DNA from: Rhabdornis inornatus
Taxonomy: Eukaryota > Chordata > Aves > Passeriformes > Rhabdornithidae
Assembly (NCBI GenBank): GCA_013397075.1
Contig: VWZS01008822.1
Coordinates: 124,001 to 188,000, forward strand
Direction of reading: 5' to 3'
DNA: 64,000 nucleotides
Below, one piece after another: positions 13,271 to 23,970 of the stretch. The notes below the pieces were generated by a model. The model saw nothing but the letters and a program-made list of their open reading frames with translations. It was not told the origin of the DNA and made no database searches. The translations under genes were made by a program, and so were the position numbers. Within the stretch, counting starts at the first letter, position 1; every line of letters begins with the position of its first letter.

Positions 13271-13400
13271 GGTTAGACATGAAGAAAATGGTCCTTGTCA
13301 TGAAAAGGAGCACAGACTTTTGAGATCAACTTCCCAGGAGAGGATGCAGGTTTCGGCCACAAAACGAAACCAGCTTTTTCAAGAAAGGAAGCGGTTACAG
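13271..13400 (+). CDS. DISC1: DISC1 exon 5 (variable linker into coiled coil)
   Basis: This exon is 130 nt, entering in phase 2 and leaving in phase 0. The frame continues exactly from exon 4 (split Arg codon CG|G). It reads VRHEENGPCHEKEHRLL, then RMQVSATKRNQLFQERKRLQ. The first half is poorly conserved against the human segment, whereas the second half aligns with the human stretch ending LLQEKQQLQ. The charged end starts the heptad-like coiled coil completed in exon 6. The donor GTAACA is weaker than consensus, with C at +5. Length and phase fit a mammalian DISC1 exon 5. Confidence 0.92.
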
Positions 13401-16400
13401 GTAACAGGACTGCAAAGTTGTGTATAAGAGCCAGAGCTGTGTGGGGAAAACCTTGTAAGCTGTCACACAGAATTAAATAAATTTATTGTAATAGCGACTT
13501 TGCTTCTGTGTAGTAATTAGAGCCTTGGCTGGAGTCCAGTCGATAATCTAAGTGATGATTGGAGATGGCAGCCACAGGAGTTCTGTTATCTCATTACAGA
13601 AACCAGCAGAGCTGGAAGGTTTGGTGGCTTGTGTGCATGCTTAAACTTTCCTCATTATCTTTGTAAGCATGCTCTTTGTTATAATTTGACTTTTTAATGT
13701 TACACCGATCTTCAGAAGTTTTTATTTGAAGACAAAAAGTTTTCATCCGTTTCTGGTTAGAATTTACTATAAATACATGATTTACCAGCTTTTGTTCCTG
13801 AAAGATGATTGATGCTTTTCATAAGGATGAAGGAATCATCACGGAGCACTCAGCATTGTCTAACAATAGCTTTATAATGACATGTGATGTCACAAAGTGA
13901 TAGTTTGGCAAATGGAATGTTTCAAGATGGCATGAGTCCAATTTTAAGTCTGCAAGCATTTTAAGCAAAATTTTAGCTTTTTCTTTTCACCATCCTTCAA
14001 AAATCTCTGTGTACTGTCTAGTTATGTGTTTTTTAAACCTTGGTGATCACACTCAGCGATGTGGCACCTTAGAGCTAATAGACCTAGTTTTCCTTTTTTT
14101 TTCCTGTTGTCTTGTATTGTAATCTTTTTTGTGATATTTTCATTCCTTTGGTGGATCCAATAGTATAGTAATCTGCGTGTGTACACACATAAATTTGTAT
14201 ATATAAAAAACCTGCAAAGAAATAGAGAAAAAGATTTTATGTGCAAAGTTGTATTTAGGTGAAGAAATGTCTTTTTTATCCTACTCATCACCTTTGTATT
14301 TTTTAGGTTATTTCATCAATCAGTAAGAGGAGACATAGTATAGTTCAGCATTATCAGTATGTAGAAAATTTTCAAAATCTAGACATTCAAGAGCCACCTG
14401 AAGATACTGAACTGAAAACTGCTGTACTTTAGACTCCACAACAGCTAAGTTTTACACTTGCTTAAGCTGAATCTTTATTCTTCTGTAGTTATACTAGGGG
14501 AAAATTAATCATACCATTATATAGGTATGCTATTTATTAGCATTTTATTGTAATTACCAGGAATTCAAGGTTCTGGGGAAGGCTGATCTGTGGTGATTGT
14601 TTGCACCCAGGAACTCCTAAAGATTGCTCCTGCCCAAAATCTTGCATGATCAGAAGTAATATTTTTTTTAAATTTTCCACAGCTCCACTTTTCTTTAAAT
14701 TTTCTTCTGACCTCTCTCCTTTTGGTTCTGTGTTTGTCTTCAGGGATTTGAAAGCTTGTGGCAGTATCTATAATTTATGTATTAATGTTTCTACTGCAAT
14801 CTCTACTTCATGGAGACCATCAGTCCAGAAGTGAAGCTGGAGGTATACAGTCAGTACTGATTAGCTGTTGTGTTGGAAATACCGGTTTAAACTCAAATCT
14901 GCAAAGTAAAACTCCGGCTTATGTTTAGTGAGATGAATATCATCTGCTGCTCCATGCTGAGACTTTAGGCCCTTTTTATGTCTCTGGAGACTGACTGAGA
15001 GCACGCTAAAGTCTTCTTTGCATTTCTGGAAGAGAATGCAGGAGAATGCATTTTACTGATCAAAATTTCCATGCTGCTAAGAATGCCTGTAAACTATTCC
15101 TGAGCAGAGCAGCTTTTTTTCTGTGAATACAGATTGTGTGCTTCTGGTATCTATTTATGTTGTGCATTTCAGTACTAAAAATGTGATTGTAAAACCAGAT
15201 TCCGTTCATCTTCCTTTCTGTTCCCATGTTGGTTGCTTATTGCAGTGATTGCAATTACTATGTTTTCACAGAATATGGAGGTCTCTGTATTAAGTAGGGC
15301 CTGTTAAGATTTTGGCAGTATTCCCAAGCCAGTAACACAGAAACAGAATTGTCCTTTGTGCACACTAAAAGCCTAATTTGAGACTGAAAGAAACAAAACT
15401 GATGTTTTTGGTCTGCTGACCTTTCTGTCCTTGACAAATGGCTGTGGTTTGAAACATGGGCCACACCATTCTCTTCTTGCTATATCTAAAACCTAGCCTG
15501 CAGGACTATTTTAAGTTGAAACTTTGGAGCTAGTGAAACTTTGAATATGCAAGGATCATCTCTTGCTCTAAGTAATACTTGAGAAGTTGGTTACAGTATG
15601 GAAGTATGTTAACAAAATCAGTGAACTAAACTTCATGTAAATTGCATTGAAATCATTAAAATGATGTTAAGGTTATGAAGTAAAGCTCTAAAAGAGCAAA
15701 GAAATACCGAAGTTTATTATCTGTGCATAGTAAATATGTTTTATAAGAGTCTATAATATTGAAGTATGCCTTTTTTTCCACCCTAGATCCCTACCTCATA
15801 CATAGCTGAAGTGTCTGTTCAGATATTCAGAATATCATTTTGTCTTCATTACTCAGTATTTGACCCAAGAACCCTCTTACTGTGTGCCGCTCAAACCTTC
15901 TTTTGAATACTAATTTATTAATTTGTGAGTGGGCTTTTTTGCAGTATTGATCAACATGGCATCTTAGTGATTCAAAGCCCCTTAATTTTATCTCTGTAAC
16001 ACCATTTCGGGTGTTACTGCCATTTGCTCAGATGCAGAATGGAGAAGTGAATTGCCATAAAAAGCCATATGGTTGTTTCTAACGTCAGTTTTGTAATGCC
16101 TAGTTATTTACTTATCGAAGATTTGGTTTTGGGTTTCTGGCTTTTTGTTTTTTGTTTTTATTTTTAGTTGGACTGAATGTGATCAGAGTTTGAAATTGGA
16201 CTTTGATTTCTGTTGAGAGTCTATAGATGGCATGTCAGAGATCTCTTGCAGGTTGTATAGAAAACGATGAACATATGGTCTGTGGCCATGTGTGAAGATA
16301 ATAGTTTAAATGGCTTGCAGAGCTTCACAGAGACAGTAAGAAACATAGGAATAGAATCAAATACTCCAGTATGGCATTCAGCTAGTTTGATGACAACTTA

Positions 16401-17665
16401 ACCTCAGCAGCCCAGATTCTTTCAACAAGTGCCACTTCTTTGGATGCAAGCTATATGTTGGATTTTCAAGGGAAAACCTGTGCAAGGATGATATACAAAT
16501 GTATGAAGTTTCTTTTTAATTTTGGCCTCCTCACTTCAGAAAGGACACAGAGGTGCTTGACGTGTCCAGAGAAGGGCAATGAAGCTGGTGAAGGGTCTGG
16601 AGCACAAGTTCTGTGAGGAGCAGCTGAGGGAGCTGGGAGTGTTTAGCCTGGAGAAAAGAGGCTTGGGGGGACCTTATCACTCTCTATGTGATAGGATGTT
16701 GTAGCCAGGTTGGTCTCTTCTCCCAGGTAACAAGTGACAGGACAAGAGGAAACAGCCTCAAGCTGTACCAGGGGAGACTAGGATTGGACATGAGGAAGAA
16801 TTTCTTCACTGAAAGGGTGGTCAGGCTTTGGAGCAGGCTGTCCAGGGAGGTGGTGGAGTCACCATCCCTGGAAATGGTCAAGACATTACTTAACATAGCA
16901 CTTACTGCTGTAGTTTAGTTGACAAGGTGCTGTTCAGTCAAAAGTTGGACACAATGATCTTGGAGCTCTTTTCCAGCATTAATGACCCTACAGTTCTATG
17001 TAGAATTCTAAAAACTGTATTCTGCTCTTGCAGGAAACATCAATATTATAATGCACAGAATTTGAACTTCTGGAATAGTGAGTGCAGCTGAGCTTGAAGT
17101 TCTGTGCATTTTAAGTCAAGGGAAGGATTTTGTACTTTTAGTTAAAGTGAAATGTTAATTGTCAGAAGGGCTGGTTAGATAGTCAGTGATTCTCTGCTTG
17201 CATCCTGTGCTTCATGTTGGATTGGTACCATTAGACAAACCATTGCAGGGATATTCTGCAGGATAGATTTTTTGATCAGTTTAGCTGCCAGTCTGCAGAA
17301 CAAGATTATGTTGCCATGGGTGATCTGACATTTGTTTTTTTTGGTGGAAGTTTTTAGCTTGTGAACTTGGGAAATACCTATGTATTTTAAAAGTGAAAGA
17401 GGGCTGACAGTAGGTGTTGGAAGAGGAACGTGAAATGTGGTGTTGAAATGGAGGTGGTGAGTTTCAGACTGCTAGAAGCACTAGAGTTTCTGAACACAAC
17501 TGACATAAGAATTTTGTGTGTCAGCAAGAGGATGTCTCATTTAATGTTTGCTAAACTGGACAAATTCAGTTCGTGCTACTTCTGACGCTTGCACTGTTTT
17601 TTCTTAGGAGAAAATGGGTTTCTTTTATAGGGTTCATAGTAAACTTTGGTTTCTGTTCTATGCAG
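13401..17665 (+). other. DISC1: DISC1 intron 5
   Basis: A 4.3-kb intron with donor GTAACA and acceptor TGCAG. It contains the sense CR1 fragment (16522-17010) and, just after it, an imperfect stem between about 17050-17070 and 17095-17112, with ATGCACAGAA on one side and TTCTGTGCAT on the other. The remainder shows no recognisable gene; the short frames at 14022-14291 and 14601-14834 look like chance. Confidence 0.9.
16522..17010 (+). mobile_element. CR1 LINE fragment, 3' end, sense to DISC1
   Basis: This second CR1 tail is in the same orientation as the gene and ends about 655 bases before exon 6. It shows the usual order: end of ORF2 with GTCCAGAGAAGGGCAATGAA, the GAGCTGGGAGTGTTTAGCCT block, CAAGTGACAGGACAAGAGGA, TTTCTTCACTGAAAGGGTGG, then the 3' end near TTCTATG. 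It differs in subfamily and orientation from the copy at 6441-7190, so the two are independent insertions. A short segment around 16675-16705 differs from the usual CR1 order, and the frame is broken. Confidence 0.93.
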
Positions 17666-17901
17666 AAAGAGATTGAAGATCTCCGAACAAGACTGTCCAT
17701 ATTAGAAGGAAAAGATCAACAGCTGAGAAGAGAAATTGAAGAACAAGATAGGCTTATTCAGTCACAGGACTGTGAACTGGCTGCTTTACTTGGCTGCTTT
17801 TCTTTAAGAGAGCTGCAGGAAATAAGCAAGGCTGTGGATAACACTTTAGCATCCTCCTATCAAATTCCATTCAGTTTAGATCTTCCAGGAGCAATAAAGA
17901 G
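17666..17901 (+). CDS. DISC1: DISC1 exon 6 (core coiled coil)
   Basis: This is the longest exon here: 236 nt, phase 0 in, phase 2 out. It begins KEIEDLRTRLSILEGKDQQ and continues LRREIEEQDRLIQSQDCEL, then FSLRELQEISKAVDNTLASS and QIPFSLDLPGAIK. Human DISC1 has the same block with KDQQLRREIEEQ, LQEVSKALQDTLASAGQIPF and ETIR. The 12 residues KDQQLRREIEEQ appear identical to the human ones. The first 35 residues have clear a/d hydrophobic spacing typical of a coiled coil; the rest is a leucine-rich helix and a proline-containing linker. The donor is AG|GTATTT, the weakest of the six because T replaces G at +5, and it opens the 13.3-kb intron 6. Reading past the donor stays open to 17947 before a stop, so intron retention would add a short foreign tail. 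Confidence 0.97.
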
Positions 17902-19305
17902 GTATTTAAATTTAGAGTCTTGTATCTTCCTGTATGTTCTGCTGAATTGACTGTCAGTTGTTTTTTTCATCATTGTGCCAGCTAATTATCTGGATTTAGA
18001 CACTTTGAAACTTTCTAAGAAGAAATGTTGGAGTTCTAATATTGATGTACTTCCTCAGAAGAGTTTGTAGTTATTTGAATGTCTTGCACTTAATGTTCTC
18101 TTGTGAAAATCCACCTACAGAAAGCATATGTGTCCATCAACTGTTAATTCCTATAATCAGCTTACACTATTTCTTGTTACCGGGTAGAATTTTTTCCCAA
18201 GTTTGATAATATAGAAATTAAAACATATTTCTCACAGCCTGAATGTGTGTACTAGACACCATTCAAATAAATACTAGAGATGCTTCTTGCTTCTGTGACC
18301 TTGTAATTATAATAAAGTCCAATGTGATGAGCAGTGCTAGACTCAGACAGTGGACTCAAGGCAGTGGGGAAGAGGATGCAGCATGAATAATTTTGGGACA
18401 CTCACAGTTAAATGAACAGTAGATGGATCCTTTCAATAGAAAAGTAGCTACTCTAGGCAGTATTTTGGAAATAACCTCATCTTTATTTAAAAAAGCAATT
18501 GAAGTACTGAAACTGTGCTGGACATTGGTGATGGGACTTTGAAAGTGGTACTGCTGCTGTGTCACCAAGAGAAAATAAAATTTCTGTTTATCCTGATGTA
18601 CTTTCAGATAAGCAATAACTATGTTGCTTGCAATTTTTTTTCTCCCATCATGTTTATTGGATTTAGTTTGGTTGTATTATCATTCATGAGAAATTGCTGC
18701 TCATGTGTGCTAATTTATACAGATTTTTTTTAAGTCAGCAGAACATTTTATAGAGGACATATTCTTCTCTTTTGACATGTGTTTAAAATTTGAAATTAGG
18801 TTATGGGAAATAGTTTCTTGCATTAAGTTTAGCTTGTTTTAATAATATCTTATACCTGTGTTTCTGAGATTGAGGAGTAAAAGATCTTAAATTGTCTGAG
18901 AAACTGATTTGAGTTTTCTTAGTTTTGGATTTGCTTATGAAAGAATATTCAGATTATTTTTTTCTCTCATTGCTGCTGTAATATTCAGGTTGCACTTACC
19001 TCATTGGGAAATTATTTACAAGTGAGTCAAATAGTATGGGTTCAGGAGGAATTTTCTCTAAGTTGTTTGCTTACTGGCACCATGAATAGCACAATCACCT
19101 GAGAGGAAAACTGGCATTCATTATTTGAAGTGAATTCATAACTGAAATGAAGATTTTAAAATAATTTCTTTCCTTTCTGTTCATTTTTAAAGGATGCAAT
19201 GAATGAAACTTCTATGGGGTTTTTCTTGTTGGTTGACTTTGTTGTCACCAGTGGTCAGGTGCTTCTGCTCTCCTTCCCATAGCTGGAGTTCTGCTGTTGG
19301 GGCTC

Positions 19306-19875
19306 TGGTGGGTTGACCTTGGCTGCACACCGGGTGCTCATCAAGCCCCTCTATCACTCCCTCTTCTCAGCTGGCCTGGGCAGAGAAAATAAGATGGAAA
19401 ACAATCCATAGGCTGAGATAAGGCAGTTTACTAAAGCAAAAGTGAAATGCTGCCTGCATGCAAACCAAGGTTTTATCCTCTTCCTTCCATCATCAGGTGA
19501 TGTCCAGATACTTCCCAGGAAGCAGGGCTTCAGCACATGCAGTAGTTGCTGTAGGGAAGACAAACCCTGGAAATAATGAGTGCCCCTGCTTCCTCCTCCT
19601 TTTGTTAGCTTTTGTATCAGCAGACATCCCAAACATCCTATAGTATGGAATGTCACTCTGGCCAGTGGGAGTCAGATGTCCTGGGTATGTCCCTTCCCAA
19701 GATTTTGCCTACCCCCAGCCTACTGCTGGTGTGGGAGGGTGGAATGTTGGAGAGAGGGTGCTGATGCTGCGCCAGTGCAGACTGGTGTGTTACCAAGACC
19801 TTTCCAGCCACAGCACTGTGGGGGCTGCTGTGGGGAAAGTTAACTCCATCTCAGCTAACCCAAATACAGGGTACA
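19306..19875 (-). mobile_element. Solo LTR, avian ERVL-like
   Basis: A 570-base block begins TGGTGGGTTGACCTTGGCTG and ends near GGGTACA, consistent with TG...CA LTR ends. Inside it, GAGATAAGGCAGTTTACT and, near the end, GTTAACTCCATCTCAGC match the order of motifs in the LTR at 40877-41468, so the two are related and equally oriented (transcriptional sense on the minus strand). It is diverged, and I see no clear target duplication. It lies 2.4 kb from the pol fragment on that fragment's 3' side, but the intervening sequence gives no evidence that they belong to one provirus. Confidence 0.75.
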
Positions 19876-22312
19876 TAAATGCAGTTATTTAACGGTGAGA
19901 GTTTATTCAGATTAACAGTGAGATTGACTGATGGGTGGCTTCCTTTTCAAGTTGTGCAGTCCATCATACCTCAGGTACAGAGATTTTATGTCTGAATCCA
20001 GGCCTGTTCTCCTGTAAGGTGAAAAAGCATCATGCACATAGTAAGACATTTGGCGTAGGTATAATTCCCGTGTGCCTATGAGCATCCCCTAGATTGTCAT
20101 ACAGTTAAACAATAATTTAGGAGATTACGTTTTAACTTCTGCTCAAAGCGAGGCTACAACTTCCAAGTGAGATCAGGTTGCTCAGGGCCCCTCCTCTCTG
20201 AGTTTTGTATATCTTCAAAGATGGAGATTTTGCAGCCTTGCTAGCCATCCTGCGTTTCACCACCCTTGCTGTAAACTCTTTCTCCTTTATATTGCCAGAA
20301 TTTCCGTGGTTGCAACTTGCATTGGCTTATTCTAAAAGTGTACTTCTTGTGGAAGAAGTGTTATTTATTAAGTAACAGGTTTAAATATTTGGTTGATGCT
20401 AGTTCAACATACTAGTTTTAAATTCCAAAGTCTTGGCATAGTTAGTCTGAAAGAGATTTTTCTGGAAATGTGCATTTCATTTTATAAATAGTTGCAGAGG
20501 GGAAAAAAAGTTTTCCAAAATTAGAGTTATCTGTGTGAGAAATAAAGCTATTACTCATGCACGTGTACTAGAGATCAGTGATTATGTAGAAAGTTCAATA
20601 TCGATGGGCAGTAAATTGCAAGCTCCTCACTGTTGGGCTGCAAGATACTCTGTATTTATTCTAGCAACATTATGTTTGTCAGTGAAGTACTGCTATAATG
20701 TGCTTTTGCATAATTATTTGTTGACTACATGAATTGCATGCAGTACTGGGGTAACACAGGCAGGGCTAGTGTGAAGCATCTCTTAAGACAATCTGTGCTG
20801 TAATGAATTGTATTTAGTAGTTTGCAGCTCACTGCAAAAAGATAATAAAATTATTCAATGTATTGAAGCAAACTTCTCGGAACATGAGAGTACATATTAA
20901 AAAAATAATACTTGCCCAAATTCTTGCCCTTTTGTGTGGAGGAGGAAAAGAGCAAGTCAGATACAACACTGGGATGAGCATTGTTCTAAGCTTATTTTTC
21001 TTGTTGAGTGTTGTTATTTTTTCAGGAGTGTTCTTTGTTTTGTCTTATCTTTGGTATGTGGTGAATTTTTTAAATGCAGAGAGCCTTTGTCAGTACCTAA
21101 AGAATGCTTTGAGTTTGAAGAATTAAGAAATGTTAGGCACATTACCCTGGGACCTTACTTGGGGACTGTTGGAAGACATGGTTAAAACCTGCTGGTTAAT
21201 GGGCAGAGAAATGTGTTTTGACAGGGAATTCTCACTGAGGTTGAGACTGCAGAATGTGGTCATTTTGCTCATCCAGACAAGCTTAATTGTTCTTGGTAAG
21301 CTAAAGGGTATAATCATTATTTTAAAATGGGGAAATTGCAGGGCAGAAGCTCAGTTTGCTTGTATGGGGCCATGTGGAAATGCATTTAAAAGGTGGGAGC
21401 AGCTGGTGTTGTGTGCACTATGACACATGGCAGTGTTTTAGCTGAAGACAACACACTGAAATCAGAGGAAAATGGGTCTGGATGTTTCAGCGTGAAGCAC
21501 TTTCTTCTGAAGATTGCTAAAGGTATCCAGATATATAATTTTCATATTTGCTACTGGACGGCATTTCAGGAATACATATTTTTAACTAGCATGACTTGAG
21601 TTTTCCAATTATAAAATAAGACCATATTAATTATTTGACCTATTCACTTCAGTATTTATTAGTTCCTTTATTCGTTTCTTTCTATTTTACAATAAAAACT
21701 GGGGAAATCTGTTATACTTCAATTCGTATTTAGTTTCATTTAGGAGTTTGTTTTATCCATATCTGCAGATGCATGTGTCCTTACAGCATGTCATTCTTAA
21801 AAGAAATTGCACAGTTCCATCTGGACTATTGTCTGGGCACTTGATGGCTGGTTGAAAGAAATTCAATTATATACCTTTCAAAGTATTTGAATGCTCCACC
21901 TCTTCTTCATATGGAACAATTTTTAATTAGTAGCAGTTTGTTCCATGGTGGGTTTGTGAGATCATCTGAAGATAAGAAAATTCTGTTTTGTGTATTAGTT
22001 ATTAGAGAGTGACCAGTGGTGCAAGGAACTGGACTTGAAGATTTATGCAGCCAGTTCACTTGCTTTTGTGATGCCTGGAGTTCATTTGAGAAAGATCAAT
22101 TCAAAATTACATCCAAGTACTCAGGGGAGTATAAATCTTATTTATTGGAATATGTTCGAAGTATTCATCAACTTCAGTTGAGGGCAAAGTGTGATAAAGG
22201 CAAAATAGGTGGGGTTTTTTTAGAGAACTTGGTTTACTTGAGAAAAGTTGGAAAAAAGACTTTAACATAGTTTCACATACAAACTTAGGAGAGTAGGATT
22301 TCGAATGGGCTG

Positions 22313-23565
22313 TCATGTTTTGTCATTAGGAGAGACTGCTTGCTGCTGTTCAAGGTCCCAGTGGAAATCTTTTTTCATGTGGGTGACCAGGTAGAGAGGG
22401 CTCACAATCTGGCTGTACTCAAAAATGTGCATTCTCCAAAAGCCTATGGCATCCAGGAAAGCTTGTGTTTCCTTCTTGCTGGTTGGTGGAGACATTGCAG
22501 TGATCTTATTGATGGCCTCGCTGGGAATCTTGCGCCGTCCATCTTGCCATTTTACTCCCAGGAACTGGATCTCTCAGGCAGGTCCTTTGACTTTGCTTTT
22601 CTTGGTGGTGAAGCTGGCTTCCAGCAGAATCTGGATTATCTTCTCTCCTTTCTCAAATACTTCTATTGCCATTTTTCCCCACACAATGATATCATCGATG
22701 TATTTCAGATGTTCTGGAGCTTCACTCTTTTCCAGTGTAGCCAGGATCAGTCCATGACAGATGGTGGGGCTGTGTTTCCACCCCTGGGGCAGTCGGTTCC
22801 AGGTGTACTGCACACCCCTCCACGTGAAAGCTGTGAAAGCACTCTGCTGCCAGAGGAATGGAGAAAAATGCATTGGTGATGTCAATGGTGGCATACCACT
22901 TTGCTGCCTTGGACTCCAGCTCGTACTGGAGTTCCAGCATGTCCGGCACGGCAGCGCTCAGCGGTGGAGTCACTTCATTCAATGCACGGTAGTCCACAGT
23001 CAATCTCCATTCCCCTTCAGATTTACGCACAGGCCAGATGGGGCTGTTGAAGGGTGAGTGGACCTTACTGACCACCCCTTGGCTCTCCAGCTCACGGATC
23101 ATCTTGTGGATGGGGATCACAGCATCTCAATTCGTCCAGTACTTCCGGCGGTGCACTGTCGAGGTGGCAGTTGGTACTCATTGCTCTTCTACCTTTAGGA
23201 GTCCTACTGCAGATGGGTTTTCTGATAGTCCGGGCAGGGTGTTCAACTGCTTGATGCCCTGTGCTTCTACAGCAGCTATTCCAAAAGCCCACCTGAGTTG
23301 CTTTGGGTCTTTAAAATACCCACTTTTGAGGAAGTCTATACCCAAAATGCATGGGAACTCTGGACCAGTCACAATAGGGTGTTTCGTCCACTCATTTCCA
23401 GTCAGGCTCACGGCAGCTTCCACCAAAGTCAAATCCTGTGATCTTGCTGTTACATCAGCAATATAGAAAGATTCTGGCCCCACATGTCTCGATGGGATTA
23501 ATGTGCACTGCGCACCAGTGTTGACCAAGGCCTCATATTTTTGTGGTTCTGATGTGCAAGACCAC
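22313..23565 (-). pseudogene. Endogenous retrovirus protease/reverse transcriptase fragment (broken)
   Basis: Read on the minus strand, this is a retroviral pol segment: aspartic protease (about 23180-23565), the start of reverse transcriptase (22850-23126), the RT palm (22577-22894) and the downstream RT part (22313-22573). The protease shows NTGAQC, where the catalytic Asp expected in the D-T-G motif is Asn (codon at 23520-23522). The RT palm keeps YIDD (22691-22702). Breaks are in-frame TGA stops at 23178-23180, 23127-23129 and 22574-22576, and a frameshift near 22840-22860. RNase H, integrase, gag, env and flanking LTRs were not recognised. The RT type resembles the class III (ERVL-like) elements common in birds; that class assignment is from memory and less certain than the RT call. 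It cannot encode a working enzyme. Confidence 0.92.
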
Positions 23566-23970
23566 AGTGTTTAGGCACTGGCCTTCCTTGGGAATAACAA
23601 GGGGGATTAAAAACAGAGCAGGGAAAGGAAAGAGTCAGTCTTCCAACTTGGAGGGCAGAGCTGTTGCTGGCAACCTGAATTATTTTGGAGCAATCTTAAA
23701 GGCAGTTTCTTGTCCTTCCAAGCAGCGTTACAGAAGGAAAAAGTCACAGCAGAAGGATATGTAACGCTTGCTTGAGTACCTACGTGTATGGTGTAATGAA
23801 GAATCTGGTTTTCCCTGCTGAGCATCTGGTTCCCCCGGCTTGCTTGAGCAGCATCCAGTGGGATGTAGCAGCCTATAAAGCCCAAGCCACGTATGTACCG
23901 ATTCCTCTGGGTATGTGCACAATGAGATTTACTTCTCTTTAGGGAAAAATGACCAGCTGTCTCAATCAAT
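23566..23970 (-). other. Uncertain flank upstream of the retroviral fragment
   Basis: This stretch lies 5' of the protease in the retroviral orientation and has a 120-codon open minus frame (23607-23969). It could be leftover LTR, leader or gag sequence of the same element, or host intron. I see no diagnostic motif such as a zinc knuckle, major homology region or clear LTR end, so no product is assigned. Confidence 0.3.

Noticed and set aside
22016..22312. 84-codon + ORF and 69-codon minus ORF next to the retroviral fragment
   Set aside because: No retroviral or host motif; the pol similarity stops near 22313.
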